Positions 41,922-53,088 of a DNA stretch of 64,000 bases are shown here, piece after piece (the stretch's first letter is position 1; each line of letters begins with the position of its first letter). The DNA comes from an uncultured Rhodospirillaceae bacterium. GTDB lineage: Bacteria > Pseudomonadota > Alphaproteobacteria > Rhodospirillales > Rhodospirillaceae. The notes beneath the pieces were generated by a model. That model worked only from the letters and a program-made list of their open reading frames with translations. It was not told the DNA's origin and made no database searches. Where the stretch lies: the NCBI GenBank assembly GCA_943787205.1, contig CALSLN010000013.1, positions 1 to 64,000 of the forward strand, in the 5' to 3' direction. The position numbers were made by a program, and so were the translations under genes.

Positions 41922-43148
41922 ATGGCGGAAGCGCGCAACACCTATAGAGACGGCCCAGACGAAGCGGGTCATTTTGGCCTGTTCGGTGGGCGATATGTTG
42001 CCGAGACGCTGATGCCGCTTATTTTAGAGGTTGAACGCGCCTATGACGCCGCGTGTGCAGATCCATCTTACGCCAAGGAACTGGCCTCATTTAACGCGGC
42101 ATATGCTGGTCGCCCGAGCCCGCTGTATTTTGCTGAACGCCTGACCGAGCACTACGGCGGCGCGAAGATCTATTTCAAGAGAGACGAGCTTAATCATACG
42201 GGGTCCCACAAAATCAATAACTGCCTTGGTCAAATCTTGTTGGCTAAGCGTATGGGGAAAACCCGCATCATCGCCGAAACCGGTGCTGGTCAACATGGCG
42301 TTGCTACGGCAACAGTCTGTGCCCGGTTTGGTCTCGATTGTGTTGTGTACATGGGCGCTAAAGACATTGAGCGGCAAAAGCCGAATGTGTTCCGCATGAA
42401 ACTTTTGGGTGCTGATGTTCGGGCGGTCGATAAAGGCTCAGCGACGCTCAAAGAAGCCATGAATGAAGCGCTGCGCGATTGGGTCGCGAATGTTGATGAT
42501 ACGTACTATCTCATTGGCACGGCAGCAGGGCCACATCCCTATCCAACAATGGTACGTGACTTTCAGTCTGTGATTGGCGAAGAGTTGCGTGGCCAAATGG
42601 ATGTGGCTGAAGGACGCCTGCCTGATACCCTAGTGGCGTGCATTGGCGGCGGCTCCAATGCCATCGGTTTGTTCCATCCCTTTCTTGATGATTCTGACGT
42701 TCGCCTAATCGGCGTTGAAGCGGCTGGCAAAGGCATCGAGTCCGGTGAGCACGCCGCATCTATATCTGGTGGAAACCCAGGCGTTCTTCACGGCAACCGA
42801 ACCTTTTTATTGCAGGAAGATGGGGGCCAAATAAAAGATGCCCATTCGATTTCTGCCGGTTTGGATTACCCAGGCATCGGCCCTGAACATTCATGGTTAC
42901 ATATGCAAGGACGCGTTGATTATGTCTCTGCGACCGATCAAGAAGCGTTGGATGCGTTTCAGTTGTGCTCTCGCCTCGAAGGCATCATCCCGGCGTTGGA
43001 ACCCTCACATGCGCTTTCCTATGTTGGGAAAATTGCGCCGGAGCTGCCAGCGGACCATTTGATTGTTATGAATTTGTGTGGCCGTGGTGACAAGGATGTG
43101 TTCACCGTTGCAGATGCACTTGGAACTGAGATGGGGGGCGCGTTATGA
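41922..43148 (+). CDS. trpB: Tryptophan synthase beta subunit
   Basis: 408 residues. [15 protein letters not shown], the PLP lysine in [41 protein letters not shown] (phosphate loop) and GRGDKD near the end. It joins indole with serine. ATG at 41922 is preferred because the standard N-terminus starts here. A longer frame from 41841 would add 27 residues and place a promoter-like element inside the gene. Overlaps trpA by 4 bases. Confidence 0.95.
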   Translation: MAEARNTYRDGPDEAGHFGLFGGRYVAETLMPLILEVERAYDAACADPSYAKELASFNAAYAGRPSPLYFAERLTEHYGGAKIYFKRDELNHTGSHKINNCLGQILLAKRMGKTRIIAETGAGQHGVATATVCARFGLDCVVYMGAKDIERQKPNVFRMKLLGADVRAVDKGSATLKEAMNEALRDWVANVDDTYYLIGTAAGPHPYPTMVRDFQSVIGEELRGQMDVAEGRLPDTLVACIGGGSNAIGLFHPFLDDSDVRLIGVEAAGKGIESGEHAASISGGNPGVLHGNRTFLLQEDGGQIKDAHSISAGLDYPGIGPEHSWLHMQGRVDYVSATDQEALDAFQLCSRLEGIIPALEPSHALSYVGKIAPELPADHLIVMNLCGRGDKDVFTVADALGTEMGGAL

Positions 43149-44005
43149 GCGCCTCAGTGACCGAGAGTCGTCTCACGCGGCGCTTTGAAAAATTAAAAGA
43201 GCAAGACCGGGCGGCGCTCGTTACGTTCATCACCGCCAATGACCCTAATCCCGAGTTCTTTCGTGAACTCCTTGAGGGCATGCCTACTGCAGGTGCTGAC
43301 ATTATCGAGCTTGGAATGCCGTTCTCCGATCCAATGGCAGACGGTCCGTCTATTCAGTTGTCATCGCAACGCGCTTTGAAGGCAGGCGTCAGCATTGATG
43401 ATGTTCTTGGTGCCGTCAAAGACATGCGCGAATGGGAAATGGATACTCCAGTCATATTGATGGGGTACTACAATCCGATTTACAGGTATGGCCCCGCTGA
43501 GTTCGCTCAAGCCGCGGCCACTGCTGGCGTCGATGGTGTCATTATTGTCGACTTGCCGCCGGAGGAGGCTGAGGAGCTTAATCAGCATCTTCGTGAGCAT
43601 AACCTGCATATGATCTTCCTCGCCGCCCCGACAACAGATAAGACCCGTTTGCCACGCGTGCTCGATCACGCCAGTGGGTTTGTCTATTACGTTGCGGTCA
43701 AAGGTGTAACGGGCACAAAATCAGCCGACATGACGGAAGTGGGCGCGCGGATCGCCGAAATGAGACAGCAGACGGACTTACCGCTTGGTGTTGGGTTTGG
43801 TATTCGCACGGCTGCTCAGGCAGCAGAAGTTGCTCGATTTGCTGATGCTGCCGTTGTGGGTTCGGCGATTGTCGATATCATCGCTGACGGTGTTGATGAA
43901 GACTGTCGACCCGAAGCGGGCCTTTCGACACGGGTCCTCGATTTTGTAAAAGATTTGTCGAACGGGGTTCGAACGGCGCGCAGTGTAGATGGGGCTGAAG
44001 CATGA
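43145..44005 (+). CDS. trpA: Tryptophan synthase alpha subunit
   Basis: 286 residues. Catalytic Glu in [20 protein letters not shown] and Asp in the same block, [30 protein letters not shown] and [10 protein letters not shown]. Cleaves indole-glycerol phosphate and channels indole to TrpB. Slightly long at the C-terminus (VDGAEA) and overlapping accD by 4 bases. Confidence 0.95.
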   Translation: MSASVTESRLTRRFEKLKEQDRAALVTFITANDPNPEFFRELLEGMPTAGADIIELGMPFSDPMADGPSIQLSSQRALKAGVSIDDVLGAVKDMREWEMDTPVILMGYYNPIYRYGPAEFAQAAATAGVDGVIIVDLPPEEAEELNQHLREHNLHMIFLAAPTTDKTRLPRVLDHASGFVYYVAVKGVTGTKSADMTEVGARIAEMRQQTDLPLGVGFGIRTAAQAAEVARFADAAVVGSAIVDIIADGVDEDCRPEAGLSTRVLDFVKDLSNGVRTARSVDGAEA

Positions 44006-45009
44006 ACTGGTTGACCAATTTTGTCCGACCAAGAATAAAGCGATTGGTTCAGCCGCGAGAGGCTCCGGATAACCTCTGGCATAAATGTCCGGCATGCAGC
44101 GAGATGGTTTTCCATCGCGAGCTGGAAAAGAATTTGCGTGTTTGCCCCCATTGCGATCATCATTTGCGCTTGCCGGTCCGCCAACGTCTTGAGATTTTGT
44201 TCGACGGTAAGAAGTGGACAGAGATTGAGTTGCCCTCTGTCGCTGTCGACCCCCTCAAATTTAAAGACCGTAAGAAGTACAGCGACCGCCTTAAGGACGC
44301 GCAATCGAAGACCGGCGCTAAAGACGCCATCGTTGTAGCGCATGGCACTATGGGCGGGCTCAACGTTGTCGTTGCGGCCTTTGAGTTTAGCTTTCTCGGT
44401 GGGTCTATGGGGACCGCGGTTGGTGAAGGCATTGTTGCTGCAGCTGAACTTGCCATTCTTCAGGAAGCGCCTTTGATCGTTATCCCGTCCTCTGGTGGTG
44501 CGCGTATGCAGGAAGGGATTTTATCCCTTATGCAAATGGCGCGGACGACAGTTGCGGTTGACCGGGTGCGCGAAAAAGGTTTGCCCTACATCGTGCTCTT
44601 AACTGATCCGACCACAGGCGGTGTGACAGCGTCCTTTGCGATGCTCGGAGATATCCAGATTGCAGAGCCTGGTGCGATTATTGGCTTTGCCGGCGCGCGC
44701 GTGATTGAACAAACGATTCGCGAAACTCTCCCCGAAGGATTTCAGCGCGCGGAGTACTTACTTGAGCACGGTATGGTGGACATGGTGGTTCATCGGGCTG
44801 ATCTGCAGGATTCTTTGGTGCAACTCCTTGGCCTTCTGCTGCATCGTGATCCGGCCGCTCCAGTGCTGCCCATAGAGAGCGCCGACAGAAAGCGTAGGCG
44901 AGGGCGCAAGAGAGATGAGAAGCAGCTTCTGGCTTCACCTCCTGATCCGTCTGTGCCTGATGAAGGCCTGTTTGAGTCTGAAGATGAAGATGGATCAGAT
45001 AAGTCCTGA
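44002..45009 (+). CDS. accD: Acetyl-CoA carboxylase carboxyltransferase beta subunit
   Basis: 335 residues. A four-cysteine zinc ribbon lies at Cys29, Cys32, Cys48 and Cys51. The carboxyltransferase core has [51 protein letters not shown] and [14 protein letters not shown]. The last 40 residues are a charged, family-atypical tail ([11 protein letters not shown] through DEDGSDKS). Partner of AccA in fatty acid synthesis. Coupled to trpA by an ATGA overlap. Confidence 0.95.
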   Translation: MNWLTNFVRPRIKRLVQPREAPDNLWHKCPACSEMVFHRELEKNLRVCPHCDHHLRLPVRQRLEILFDGKKWTEIELPSVAVDPLKFKDRKKYSDRLKDAQSKTGAKDAIVVAHGTMGGLNVVVAAFEFSFLGGSMGTAVGEGIVAAAELAILQEAPLIVIPSSGGARMQEGILSLMQMARTTVAVDRVREKGLPYIVLLTDPTTGGVTASFAMLGDIQIAEPGAIIGFAGARVIEQTIRETLPEGFQRAEYLLEHGMVDMVVHRADLQDSLVQLLGLLLHRDPAAPVLPIESADRKRRRGRKRDEKQLLASPPDPSVPDEGLFESEDEDGSDKS

Positions 45010-45017
45010 CCAAACTC

Positions 45018-46316
45018 ATGCATCCTGATCCGCCTGGCCTGGTCGCCGCTCTTGAGCGCATCAAAACACTCCATCCTGTAACTATAGATCTGTCCCTTGA
45101 CCGTATTGAACGGTTGTTGGCCGACTTGGGCTCGCCCCATTTGCGCGTTCCACCGGTTATTCATGTTGCTGGCACAAACGGAAAGGGGTCGGTGGTTGCA
45201 ATGATGCGCGCTGTGCTGGAAGCATCTAGCTATCGCGTGCACGTGTATACGTCGCCACACCTTGTTTCATTCACTGAGCGTATTCGACTCTGCGGGAGTC
45301 TTGTTGACCAAGCTTTGTTGACTGACTTGATTAGTTATGTGGAACACGTCAATGGCGATGCGCCGATTACCTTCTTTGAGATGATCACGGCAGTTGCGTA
45401 CCAAGCGTTCGCCCAGGTTCCAGCGGATGTTCTTTTGTTGGAGACGGGGCTCGGTGGTCGTCTTGATGCAACCAATGTTGTTCCACACCCCTGTGCCACG
45501 GTTTTGACGCCGATCTCCATGGATCATATGGGGTATCTCGGAAACAGCTTATCGGCCATCGCCGGTGAGAAGGCGGCGATTATGAAATCCGGAACGCCCT
45601 GTATCAGTGCCGCCCAGTCGCCAGATGCCGAATCAGTCATCAAGAAAATCGCGGCTGAACGCGGTGTTACTGTTGCGTGGCAGGGTACGGATTGGACAAT
45701 AGAAGACGATCCCTTCGGCACAGTTCGATACGCGGATGCGAACACGGAGTGGTCCGTGCCTCGGCCAACGCTTCCAGGTCCGCATCAAATTGGGAATCTT
45801 GGCCTTGCTCTCGCGACCTTGGCGCGTGGGCCCTTTGCTATACCGGCTTTTGGTCTGCGGGCTGGGATGCGCGATGTGGAATGGCCTGCACGGTTGCAGA
45901 AACTGACCGAAGGCCCGCTGGCATCGAGTCTCCCTCAAATCTGGGACCTATGGCTTGATGGCGGACACAACCCATCGGCTGGAGCAGCATTGGCTTCTTG
46001 GCTAGCTCAAGACCCCAGTTCAACAATCGCCATATGTGGGATGATGGCCGGTAAGGACAATCAGGGTTTCTTGGAACCGCTTGCGTCTCACATCTCGACC
46101 TTGATCACTGTGCCTATCCCCGGGCATGACGGAAGCGCCTCGGAAAATGACCTGGCTGTCTGCGCTAAAGATGTAGGGTTTAGTGATGTCATCCCCTGTG
46201 AGGGGCTTGATGATGCTCTGGCTGTGGCACAGACCAAGATAACAGATCAGCGTGGCCGTTTTTTGGTGTGCGGGTCGCTATATCTGGCCGGTGAGGTTTT
46301 AAAGACTCATCGCTGA
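45018..46316 (+). CDS. folC: Bifunctional folylpolyglutamate/dihydrofolate synthase
   Basis: 432 residues of the Mur ligase superfamily. P-loop HVAGTNGKGSVVAMMR, SPHLVSFTERIRL, ETGLGGRLDATNVV, TPISMDHMGYLG and LDGGHNPSAGAAL are FolC-specific. It adds glutamate to folates. Eight bases after accD; ends the pyrF-to-folC run, converging on the methyltransferase gene. Confidence 0.95.
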   Translation: MHPDPPGLVAALERIKTLHPVTIDLSLDRIERLLADLGSPHLRVPPVIHVAGTNGKGSVVAMMRAVLEASSYRVHVYTSPHLVSFTERIRLCGSLVDQALLTDLISYVEHVNGDAPITFFEMITAVAYQAFAQVPADVLLLETGLGGRLDATNVVPHPCATVLTPISMDHMGYLGNSLSAIAGEKAAIMKSGTPCISAAQSPDAESVIKKIAAERGVTVAWQGTDWTIEDDPFGTVRYADANTEWSVPRPTLPGPHQIGNLGLALATLARGPFAIPAFGLRAGMRDVEWPARLQKLTEGPLASSLPQIWDLWLDGGHNPSAGAALASWLAQDPSSTIAICGMMAGKDNQGFLEPLASHISTLITVPIPGHDGSASENDLAVCAKDVGFSDVIPCEGLDDALAVAQTKITDQRGRFLVCGSLYLAGEVLKTHR

Positions 46317-46320
46317 CGCG

Positions 46321-47868
46321 TTAGTCAGCATCAGCAAAAATGACAACGCCAAGCTCGAGCAGCTTAGCGAGTTGTTTGGTGCGAATATGCATAACGCGTT
46401 CGCTCAAATGTCCTTGCACTTCCTTACGGGAGAGTGACCTTCCACCGAGGATAACTTCACCATCGTCGCCGCCGATCAACTTTGTTACGAGCTTGACCGC
46501 GCCATCCCAACCTTTTTCGCAAATGGCTAAGAGTAGCATGGCATCAATATTACTTAGCTCAATTGCAGTGCCTGCATTTGGTGCGGCCAAAGGAATGCGC
46601 GGTAGCACCATGCCAAACTCTTTGACCATGCCGCGATTGAATGCTGTGCCGATCTTAATTTTTGGCTTGCCAGAGATGGCGACGGCTTCTGTCTCTTCAG
46701 AAAACGCAATAATTTCACCACCAGCAGATAGCAATCGTGCAGCATCTACGCGTGTGGCGGTTGATATGCTGTCCAGGCCTGGTGTGTCGCCTAAGGTTCC
46801 GATTTTTTTAGCGCCAGCAGTGATGATGTCTAGGATGCTGTCAAACGGTTCGCCTTCGTAGGAAACCTGGACATCGCCGAACGCGACGTCTTTATCCATA
46901 TCGGTGCGGTTTATGAGCGATCCGAAAATCAAGTTCTCGTTGATCGATAGCCATTCGTCTTCTGTTTTGATGGGTTCGCCTTTCACCCAAACATCGCGGC
47001 GGAAGGTTTCGTTCCGGATAAAATCGCGTTTGGCTTCTAATTCCGCTCTGCTCGTCATGTCGCGGAACTCTTCGTACAGAGCAGGGGGCACGGCAAGGTC
47101 GACCATGTTGAGAAACAATGTGGCGCAGCCTGCGAATTTCAGGCCACCCTGTTCCATGGCTTGTCGCACTTCAGCAAAGTGGAAGGCACGAAGATTCTCA
47201 TTAAAATACTCATGCGCCATATAGCGAATATCAAGTTTCTCCAGTTGCTCCACTGCTTCCGTAAGGGCTGGGTTGTCTCGGAAGTATTTCGCTTCTGCGT
47301 TCTTGAGTTTCGTCAACCACTTGAGGCCTGCCTACGCCCTGTCGACAGAATTCATGTCATCGGGCGTGAGGGAATAGATCATGTCGCGCATGGGCAATTT
47401 TGCGGCCCACCCTGGCATGGCGTTGTAACCCGTCAACAGTATGCCGCCCGGTTTGAGGCGCTTTACAGCGTCCTCTAAAAGGGCTGACCTTGTCGGCTCA
47501 TCGACCCAAGAGAGGACACCATGCATAACGGCGAAATCGAGCTGTGGCAGATCGTCTTCATCGAGTTGAGTGAAGCTCTTGCACAAGAACTTCGTATTCT
47601 TCAGGCCGCCTCGTAGTGATAGGGTTTCCGCAGTGCGAACATGCGTGTTCATAAAATCCACACCGTAAAATTGTGCGTGTGGATAGCAAGCTGCGAGCAC
47701 ATTGGCGGTGATGCCGTTGCCACAGCCATAGTCACACCACGTGAACGGTTCATCGAGTGGGCGGGGTTTGAAGCCGTTGAAGGCGCAGGCCAGATTCATG
47801 TGTGCTGGCGCGTGGTCCGGGTAGTACTCCGCCACGTAGGCTGTATCGGTAACGTAACCGCCGCTCAT
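46321..47868 (-). pseudogene. Class I methyltransferase with methyltransferase regulatory domain, interrupted by in-frame TAG
   Basis: A reading frame of 515 codons with one internal amber codon at 47334-47332. The N-terminal part (about 178 residues) is a SAM methyltransferase: TWCDYGCGNGITANVLAACYP, FYGVDFMNTHV, DFAVMHGVLSWV and LKPGGILLTGYNAMPGW. The part after the stop resumes in the same frame (AGLKWLTKLKNAEAKYF) and forms the helical methyltransferase regulatory domain (PF10119 type). It includes HEYFNENLRAFHFAEV. In relatives these are one protein. CAG to TAG would account for the stop. ATG at 47868 follows GGTGGGGG. Truncated, suppressed, or a sequence error; I cannot tell which. Confidence 0.8.
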
Positions 47869-47933
47869 AGAACCCCCACCATGGTGTTTCCTTTTACGTT
47901 CGTGTTTTAGCGCATTTTTGGTGTCGGAATCAA

Positions 47934-47959
47934 AAGCCCCGCCACAGAGGGCGGGGCTT
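47934..47959 (-). terminator. Hairpin downstream of trxA
   Basis: AAGCCCCGCC and GGCGGGGCTT form a perfect 10-bp stem with a 6-base loop, 22 bases past the trxA stop codon. On the minus strand it is followed by only four T, so termination may be moderate. Confidence 0.8.
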
Positions 47960-47980
47960 GGATTTGAAATAGGGTCAAAA

Positions 47981-48298
47981 TCAACCGATCGAAGATTCCA
48001 CCCACTCAACCAGTTTGCTTTTCGGCAGGGCGCCGACTTTGGTCGCTGCGACTTCGCCATCCTTGAACAGGATCAGAGTCGGGATACCGCGAACGCCGTA
48101 CTTGGATGGGATATCGGGATTGTCATCAATGTTGACCTTGGCGATGGTGACCTTCTCGCCCATCTCTTTGTCCATTTCGTCGAGGATCGGGCCAATCTGT
48201 TTGCAGGGGCCACACCACTCTGCCCAGAAGTCTACAAGAACCGGTCCGTCAGCTTTGAGAACGTCTGCCTCAAAGGAATCGTCGGATACGTTTTTCAT
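47981..48298 (-). CDS. trxA: Thioredoxin 1
   Basis: 105 residues. Active site [14 protein letters not shown] (Cys29, Cys32), the cis-proline segment [13 protein letters not shown] and the buried Asp in [11 protein letters not shown] at 48298 is taken; a TTG two codons earlier is possible. General cytoplasmic disulfide reductase. In many alphaproteobacteria trxA directly follows addA; here a Rieske oxygenase gene lies between. Confidence 0.95.
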   Translation of the reverse strand: MKNVSDDSFEADVLKADGPVLVDFWAEWCGPCKQIGPILDEMDKEMGEKVTIAKVNIDDNPDIPSKYGVRGIPTLILFKDGEVAATKVGALPKSKLVEWVESSIG

Positions 48299-48486
48299 GA
48301 GCAATTATCCTAACTTGTCTAGGGTCTGAGGCCGGAGCGGCCCAGCGATACTTCAATCTAGGAACGGCCCGGGCGGGGGTCAAGGCGGGGATTCTACACA
48401 GACGGGTGAGGTGCAAAAAAGGTCACCCAGCGGCTACGGTGAAACCGGCTCTGTGCCTCAAATCTCCATTCATTCGTGCAGTTTTG

Positions 48487-49539
48487 TCAGCTCCGCCACT
48501 TGAGGGTGGTTGGTTGGATTTGGTTCTGAAACGGCAGGTTTTCAGCCTGTGCTTGGTGCCATTCTTTTTTCAGCCTGTAATACCAGCGAATTTGAGTGTC
48601 TGCGTCTTCAACCAGCATGGTCGAGGGATTAAACGCCTGGCCATCGCGCATATCTTGAACAGCGTCGGCATCTTGGCCAATGAATCGGCCAGCAATAAAT
48701 TTAACCAACCCGCGTGTAAGGGCTCCCCCAGGGACATCCCAGTACATCACATGATGAACGGATGTTGTTTCAGTTGTGACCGGCGTGCATGCGGTCAGGC
48801 CGCAGTAGGTGACCTTGCCCGTTGTTGCATGCTCGATTCGGACGCCAGGCATCGTGTAGGTAATTTCTGTTTCCGGTGCGCCACCAAGGAACAACCGATA
48901 AGCGCGTGCATTACCCGATGCCGTATGGCGATCCATGCGCCATCCATGTTTGATCGGGGAGAACGCTTTCTCTTTATCACGGACATCTCGATGGCCACGC
49001 CACAATGATGAGGCATGAACAAAGGCCCCATGTGCTGGGTCCATCAGGCCAGTAACGGCGAGGTCGCTGTTGCACTGAAAGGTGCGATGAAGATGAAGTT
49101 GGAATCGGGTACCAATGTCCGGGACGGCTGGTACATCTGGTAGGTCTCCGATCTCAGTACCGGTGCCCATGAAGATCCAGATGATGCCGTCGTTTTCTTT
49201 CACTGCATAAGCCGACGCGTGGATGTCCGCTGCCTGGGGTTTTTGCCCATCTTTTTGCGAAGGAATGGCCGTGCATTGCCCATTGGTGGCAAACCGCCAG
49301 CCGTGATACGGGCACTCCACTTCCTTACCGTCGAACAGCCCGCGCGATAAGAGTGTGCCGCGGTGAGGGCACGTGTCTTTCAGGGCGAAGATCGCTCCGT
49401 CTCGGTCTCGCCCGATCAAGACCGGTTCTTGCAACAGAGTGCGGTGCATGGTTTGGCCAGATTTGATCTCATGAGCGGCGGCGGCCATGTACCAGCAGCC
49501 GCGCATAAATGTGTCGTCAGGTTTTGGCGTGTCTGTCAT
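48487..49539 (-). CDS. Rieske [2Fe-2S] aromatic-ring-type oxygenase alpha subunit
   Basis: 350 residues. The Rieske cluster is Cys57-x-His59 (TCPHRGTLLSRG) and Cys76-x-x-His79 (CPYHGWRF). The catalytic mononuclear iron site is in DLAVTGLMDPAHGAFVH, with bridging Asp and two His. Length and content match the VanA/phthalate-dioxygenase type of monomeric hydroxylase or demethylase. No reductase or ferredoxin gene is adjacent, so electron supply must be encoded elsewhere. It interrupts the usual trxA-addA adjacency, indicating acquisition or relocation. Substrate unknown. Confidence 0.88.
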   Translation of the reverse strand: MTDTPKPDDTFMRGCWYMAAAAHEIKSGQTMHRTLLQEPVLIGRDRDGAIFALKDTCPHRGTLLSRGLFDGKEVECPYHGWRFATNGQCTAIPSQKDGQKPQAADIHASAYAVKENDGIIWIFMGTGTEIGDLPDVPAVPDIGTRFQLHLHRTFQCNSDLAVTGLMDPAHGAFVHASSLWRGHRDVRDKEKAFSPIKHGWRMDRHTASGNARAYRLFLGGAPETEITYTMPGVRIEHATTGKVTYCGLTACTPVTTETTSVHHVMYWDVPGGALTRGLVKFIAGRFIGQDADAVQDMRDGQAFNPSTMLVEDADTQIRWYYRLKKEWHQAQAENLPFQNQIQPTTLKWRS

Positions 49540-49581
49540 GACGCGATGGTGGCGATTGGGGCCGGAAAATCAAGTGCGCAC

Positions 49582-52500
49582 TTACTCATGGCTAGCTTTC
49601 AGACCCCACGCTTCATCAAGCATGGACTCTGGTAGCTCGGTGATGAAGGGGCCATCCGTCCAAAGTAGGATGCAACGAATTGTTTTGTTTGGGTATATCT
49701 CTGAAAGGGCTACGCGATAGGCCGCCATTTGGAATTGATAGGCCGAGTCCACGGATTCGACCTTGCGCGGCGGCGGCCGGTTTGTTTTGTAGTCGACAAT
49801 CATCACCTCATTATCGGTGACAACCAGTCGATCCACTTGTCCTGATAAGACGTGGCCATCAATTAACCCGGTAACAGGCACTTCGGCTTTTGAGCCTGGC
49901 CCGAACAGAGCCGCAAAGTCTTGGTGCTCGATCACGGCAAGGGTCTCGTCGGTAACGGATGCCACGTCGTCTGCCGCAAGGGACCAAGCGGGTCGGCTCA
50001 GGTATGCTTCGGCAGCCGTGCGTCTCGAACTGATGGGGAGTTCGGGGAGGCTTTGGAGTAGGCGATGAATCAGTAGGCCCCGCTGGAACCGCTTGGTCTG
50101 CGTTTGGCCTAGAGGCGCCGCGACGGTTGGTTCTTCCAGTGTTGGGCGAGACGGAGCCAAAGGTTTCGGTGGAGCCGGTTCCGCAGCGGCAGGCTCTTGT
50201 GCCCATGGCAGAGTTGCCGGAATGTCCGGAACCGCATCTTCGGGCGTGAATGCGCGCTCCGAGGCCGCAGTTTGGGTGTTAGACAACCGAAGGATAGACC
50301 CGTCGCTAATACCCAATTTGGCTAGGGCTGGATCTGTCTCTGCTTCTGCGATTGGCTCCAGTGCGGATTGAATGAGATTGTACCAGCACGCGTCCGGAGC
50401 CTTGCGCGCTGTATTCCATCCGCAGACGTATAGTCGATCTTCCGCCCTGGTCATCGCCACGTAGAGAAGGCGTCTGTATTCCCGATCACGCGCAGCGTCA
50501 GACTCGGTTTTTAATGTCACTGCAACAGCATCGCGGTCGGCAGTGCTGGGTGCCCACAGCATCAGAGGCTGGCCTTTGTCATCTTCGGTCCAGAGCAGCG
50601 CTTCGCCGTGACTTGGTGTTTGCAGCGTATCTGGCAAAAATACGATGGGGGCCTGGAGACCTTTGGCGCCATGAACCGTCATGATGCGGACGGCGTCGCG
50701 GTTGGCTTGTTCTAAATCTCGTTTCACTTCGAGCTGTCCGTGTTCAAGCCAGTGGAGAAATCCCTCAAGGCTTGGCCTGTGCCTACGTTCGTATTCCAGT
50801 GCTTGGCCCAAAAATTCATCGATTGGATCGTCCGCATCCATGCCCAATCGGCTTAACAATTTACGGCGGCCGTCATGCGCCGTCAGAATATGCGCATACA
50901 GAGCAAAGGGCCCAAGCAGATCTGTTTGAGACAAAATTTCTCCGAGAACGCTATGAGCTTCGCCGAATATCGAGTCCGCACCAGCGTGTTCGGTAAGCGC
51001 GGACCAAAGTGTCGTATCGCCGCGCGGATTAGCGAGATCAAACAGTTGTGTCTCAGTGATCCCGATGAGGGGGCTTTTAAGAACCGTGGCTAGGGTGAGG
51101 TCATCCTGAGGCAATAGAAGAAACCGACCCAATGCGACCAGATCCATGACCGCCATTTGCTCGATGAGAACCATGCGGTCTACGCCAGCGACAGGAACAT
51201 CGAGGTCTTTTAACGCGCGTACGAGATCGTCCACGAATCCCGTGCGACGGCGCACGAGCACAAGGATATCACCTGCGTGGATTGGTCTGTTTTGAGACTC
51301 TAACTGCTCGCCACTACGGCACATTGCGCTAATGCGTTTGGCAATGATGCGGGCCAAGCGAGTCTGAGCAGACTCGCCGCTTAAGCGCTCAACCGGAGGC
51401 TTCCAAGGCATTGGTTCATCGGCAATGTCCGGATCTACTGGCGGCCATAACTCAACACTACCGGCCTGACCCTCTCTGGCAGCCAGATGGGTTAGGCCCT
51501 CATCTGGGAGCACGACTCCATCGCTGGCCTGCGGTTGCGCGAAGACGGCATCGACAGCGCGCAAAACAGCTGTTGTTGATCTAAAGGAAACCCCAAGGTC
51601 GACATCAGCCCATGCTTGTCCGGCCTGTGAGGCTCGGTCAGTGAAAAATTGGCGCATACGGTCGAACCCGTCTGGGTCTGCGCCCTGGAAGCTATAGATC
51701 GATTGTTTACGATCCCCGACGGCGAATACTGTGCGTATTGATTCTGATTGGGTTTCGTGACGCCCTTCACCGGCAAAAAATTCGCTGGTTAAGGCTTGGA
51801 CCACAGCCCATTGATCGGGGCTGGTGTCTTGGGCTTCGTCGATCAGGAGATGATTCAGTCCCCCATCTAATTTGAATAGAACCCACGCAGCGACGCCCGG
51901 GTGTTCCAGCAACGTCCGCGTGCTGTGGATAAGGTCGTCATAATCAAGACGTGCAAACGCGACCTTTCTGGCCTGGTATTCGGTTAAGAAGGCGTGACCA
52001 AGAGTCAGTAAAGCCTGCGTCGATACGGCAACCTCTGCTGCGCGTAGTTTGTTGAGAAGGTTGACCAACCGTTCAGCTTCCTTGGCGAGCGCATCGATCG
52101 CAGCTGGGTCTGATTCTGAAACAGTTTTCGTGGCGAGTTTCGAGCGGATTGTCCCGGCTGCAGTTAGAAAGGCAAGGCTGTATTCGGAGAACATTTCAAC
52201 GCGCGTTTCGCTGTCGCGTGCTAGCCACGAGGAGAGGGTTTCAGCACGCGCTACGTCTGTTTTTGTGCCACGGGATAGGGCGCTTGCTGCGCTTTTGATA
52301 TTGGTGCCATCAAACGCCATATCTTCACACGCCAGCAGACGTAGTGACTCGGGTGTGTCGTAAGGCGCGAGGTCGAGTTTCTCTCGGAGGGCGGCAACCG
52401 CGCTTTCTACATCGCCATGAGCGCTAAGAACCCTTGTGATTTTGTCGCGAGAAAATGAGATGGCCGACATCAGCTCAGGGAAACGAAGTTCATGAACGCG

Positions 52501-53088
52501 GCTCACGATCACTGCGAGGGCGTTTGCTAGTGTTTCGTCGTCGCCAGCATGGGCGTGTGTGATTACAGTTTCACGCGCGGTTTCAATCAGATCGATAGCG
52601 TCTTGATCGGCCAACAAATCGAAGTGTGGTGCTAGCCCCGCTTCAAGAGGAAAGCGCCTCAGGACGGATTGGCAAAAGGCATGGATGGTTTCAATTTTCA
52701 TACCGCCTGGCGTTTCCAGTACGCGCGCAAATAGGCGGCGGGAGATGGTTAGATCTTTGTTCGTTGGCGGGTGTCCGAGTAGACGCTCGATTTCGGGCAC
52801 CAGGGTGTCTTCTGGTTCAATGACCCAAGCGCTTAGAGTCTTGGCAATACGGTTGGCCATTTCGGCCGCGGCCGCTTTTGTGAATGTTAAACACAGAATG
52901 CGGTGTGGCGATGTGCCTGCAAGCATGAGCGCGAGCACTCGATCCGTAAGCACTTTGGTTTTGCCGGTTCCGGCTGACGCCGAGACCCATACGGACGAGG
53001 CGGGATCCGCCGCGCGGCCTTGTTGGCGAGTTGCAATGGCAACAGGAGAAAGATCGTTCAACTTTCCCCTCCCTCGGCGGCGGCCCAT
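49582..53088 (-). CDS. addA: Double-strand break repair helicase-nuclease AddA
   Basis: 1168 residues, UvrD-like helicase with C-terminal nuclease. Walker A ASAGTGKTKVLTDRV, LTFTKAAAAEMANRI (motif Ia), HLLIDEAQDTSPDQW (Walker B), GDRKQSIYSFQGADP (motif III), MTVHGAKGLQAPIVFL (motif V), and the RecB-type nuclease DYKTNRPPP near the end. With AddB it processes double-strand ends for recombination. The ATG at 53088 overlaps addB by 31 bases; a TTG at 53061 with GGGAGG upstream could be the true start. Confidence 0.93.
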   Translation of the reverse strand: MGRRRGRGKLNDLSPVAIATRQQGRAADPASSVWVSASAGTGKTKVLTDRVLALMLAGTSPHRILCLTFTKAAAAEMANRIAKTLSAWVIEPEDTLVPEIERLLGHPPTNKDLTISRRLFARVLETPGGMKIETIHAFCQSVLRRFPLEAGLAPHFDLLADQDAIDLIETARETVITHAHAGDDETLANALAVIVSRVHELRFPELMSAISFSRDKITRVLSAHGDVESAVAALREKLDLAPYDTPESLRLLACEDMAFDGTNIKSAASALSRGTKTDVARAETLSSWLARDSETRVEMFSEYSLAFLTAAGTIRSKLATKTVSESDPAAIDALAKEAERLVNLLNKLRAAEVAVSTQALLTLGHAFLTEYQARKVAFARLDYDDLIHSTRTLLEHPGVAAWVLFKLDGGLNHLLIDEAQDTSPDQWAVVQALTSEFFAGEGRHETQSESIRTVFAVGDRKQSIYSFQGADPDGFDRMRQFFTDRASQAGQAWADVDLGVSFRSTTAVLRAVDAVFAQPQASDGVVLPDEGLTHLAAREGQAGSVELWPPVDPDIADEPMPWKPPVERLSGESAQTRLARIIAKRISAMCRSGEQLESQNRPIHAGDILVLVRRRTGFVDDLVRALKDLDVPVAGVDRMVLIEQMAVMDLVALGRFLLLPQDDLTLATVLKSPLIGITETQLFDLANPRGDTTLWSALTEHAGADSIFGEAHSVLGEILSQTDLLGPFALYAHILTAHDGRRKLLSRLGMDADDPIDEFLGQALEYERRHRPSLEGFLHWLEHGQLEVKRDLEQANRDAVRIMTVHGAKGLQAPIVFLPDTLQTPSHGEALLWTEDDKGQPLMLWAPSTADRDAVAVTLKTESDAARDREYRRLLYVAMTRAEDRLYVCGWNTARKAPDACWYNLIQSALEPIAEAETDPALAKLGISDGSILRLSNTQTAASERAFTPEDAVPDIPATLPWAQEPAAAEPAPPKPLAPSRPTLEEPTVAAPLGQTQTKRFQRGLLIHRLLQSLPELPISSRRTAAEAYLSRPAWSLAADDVASVTDETLAVIEHQDFAALFGPGSKAEVPVTGLIDGHVLSGQVDRLVVTDNEVMIVDYKTNRPPPRKVESVDSAYQFQMAAYRVALSEIYPNKTIRCILLWTDGPFITELPESMLDEAWGLKASHE

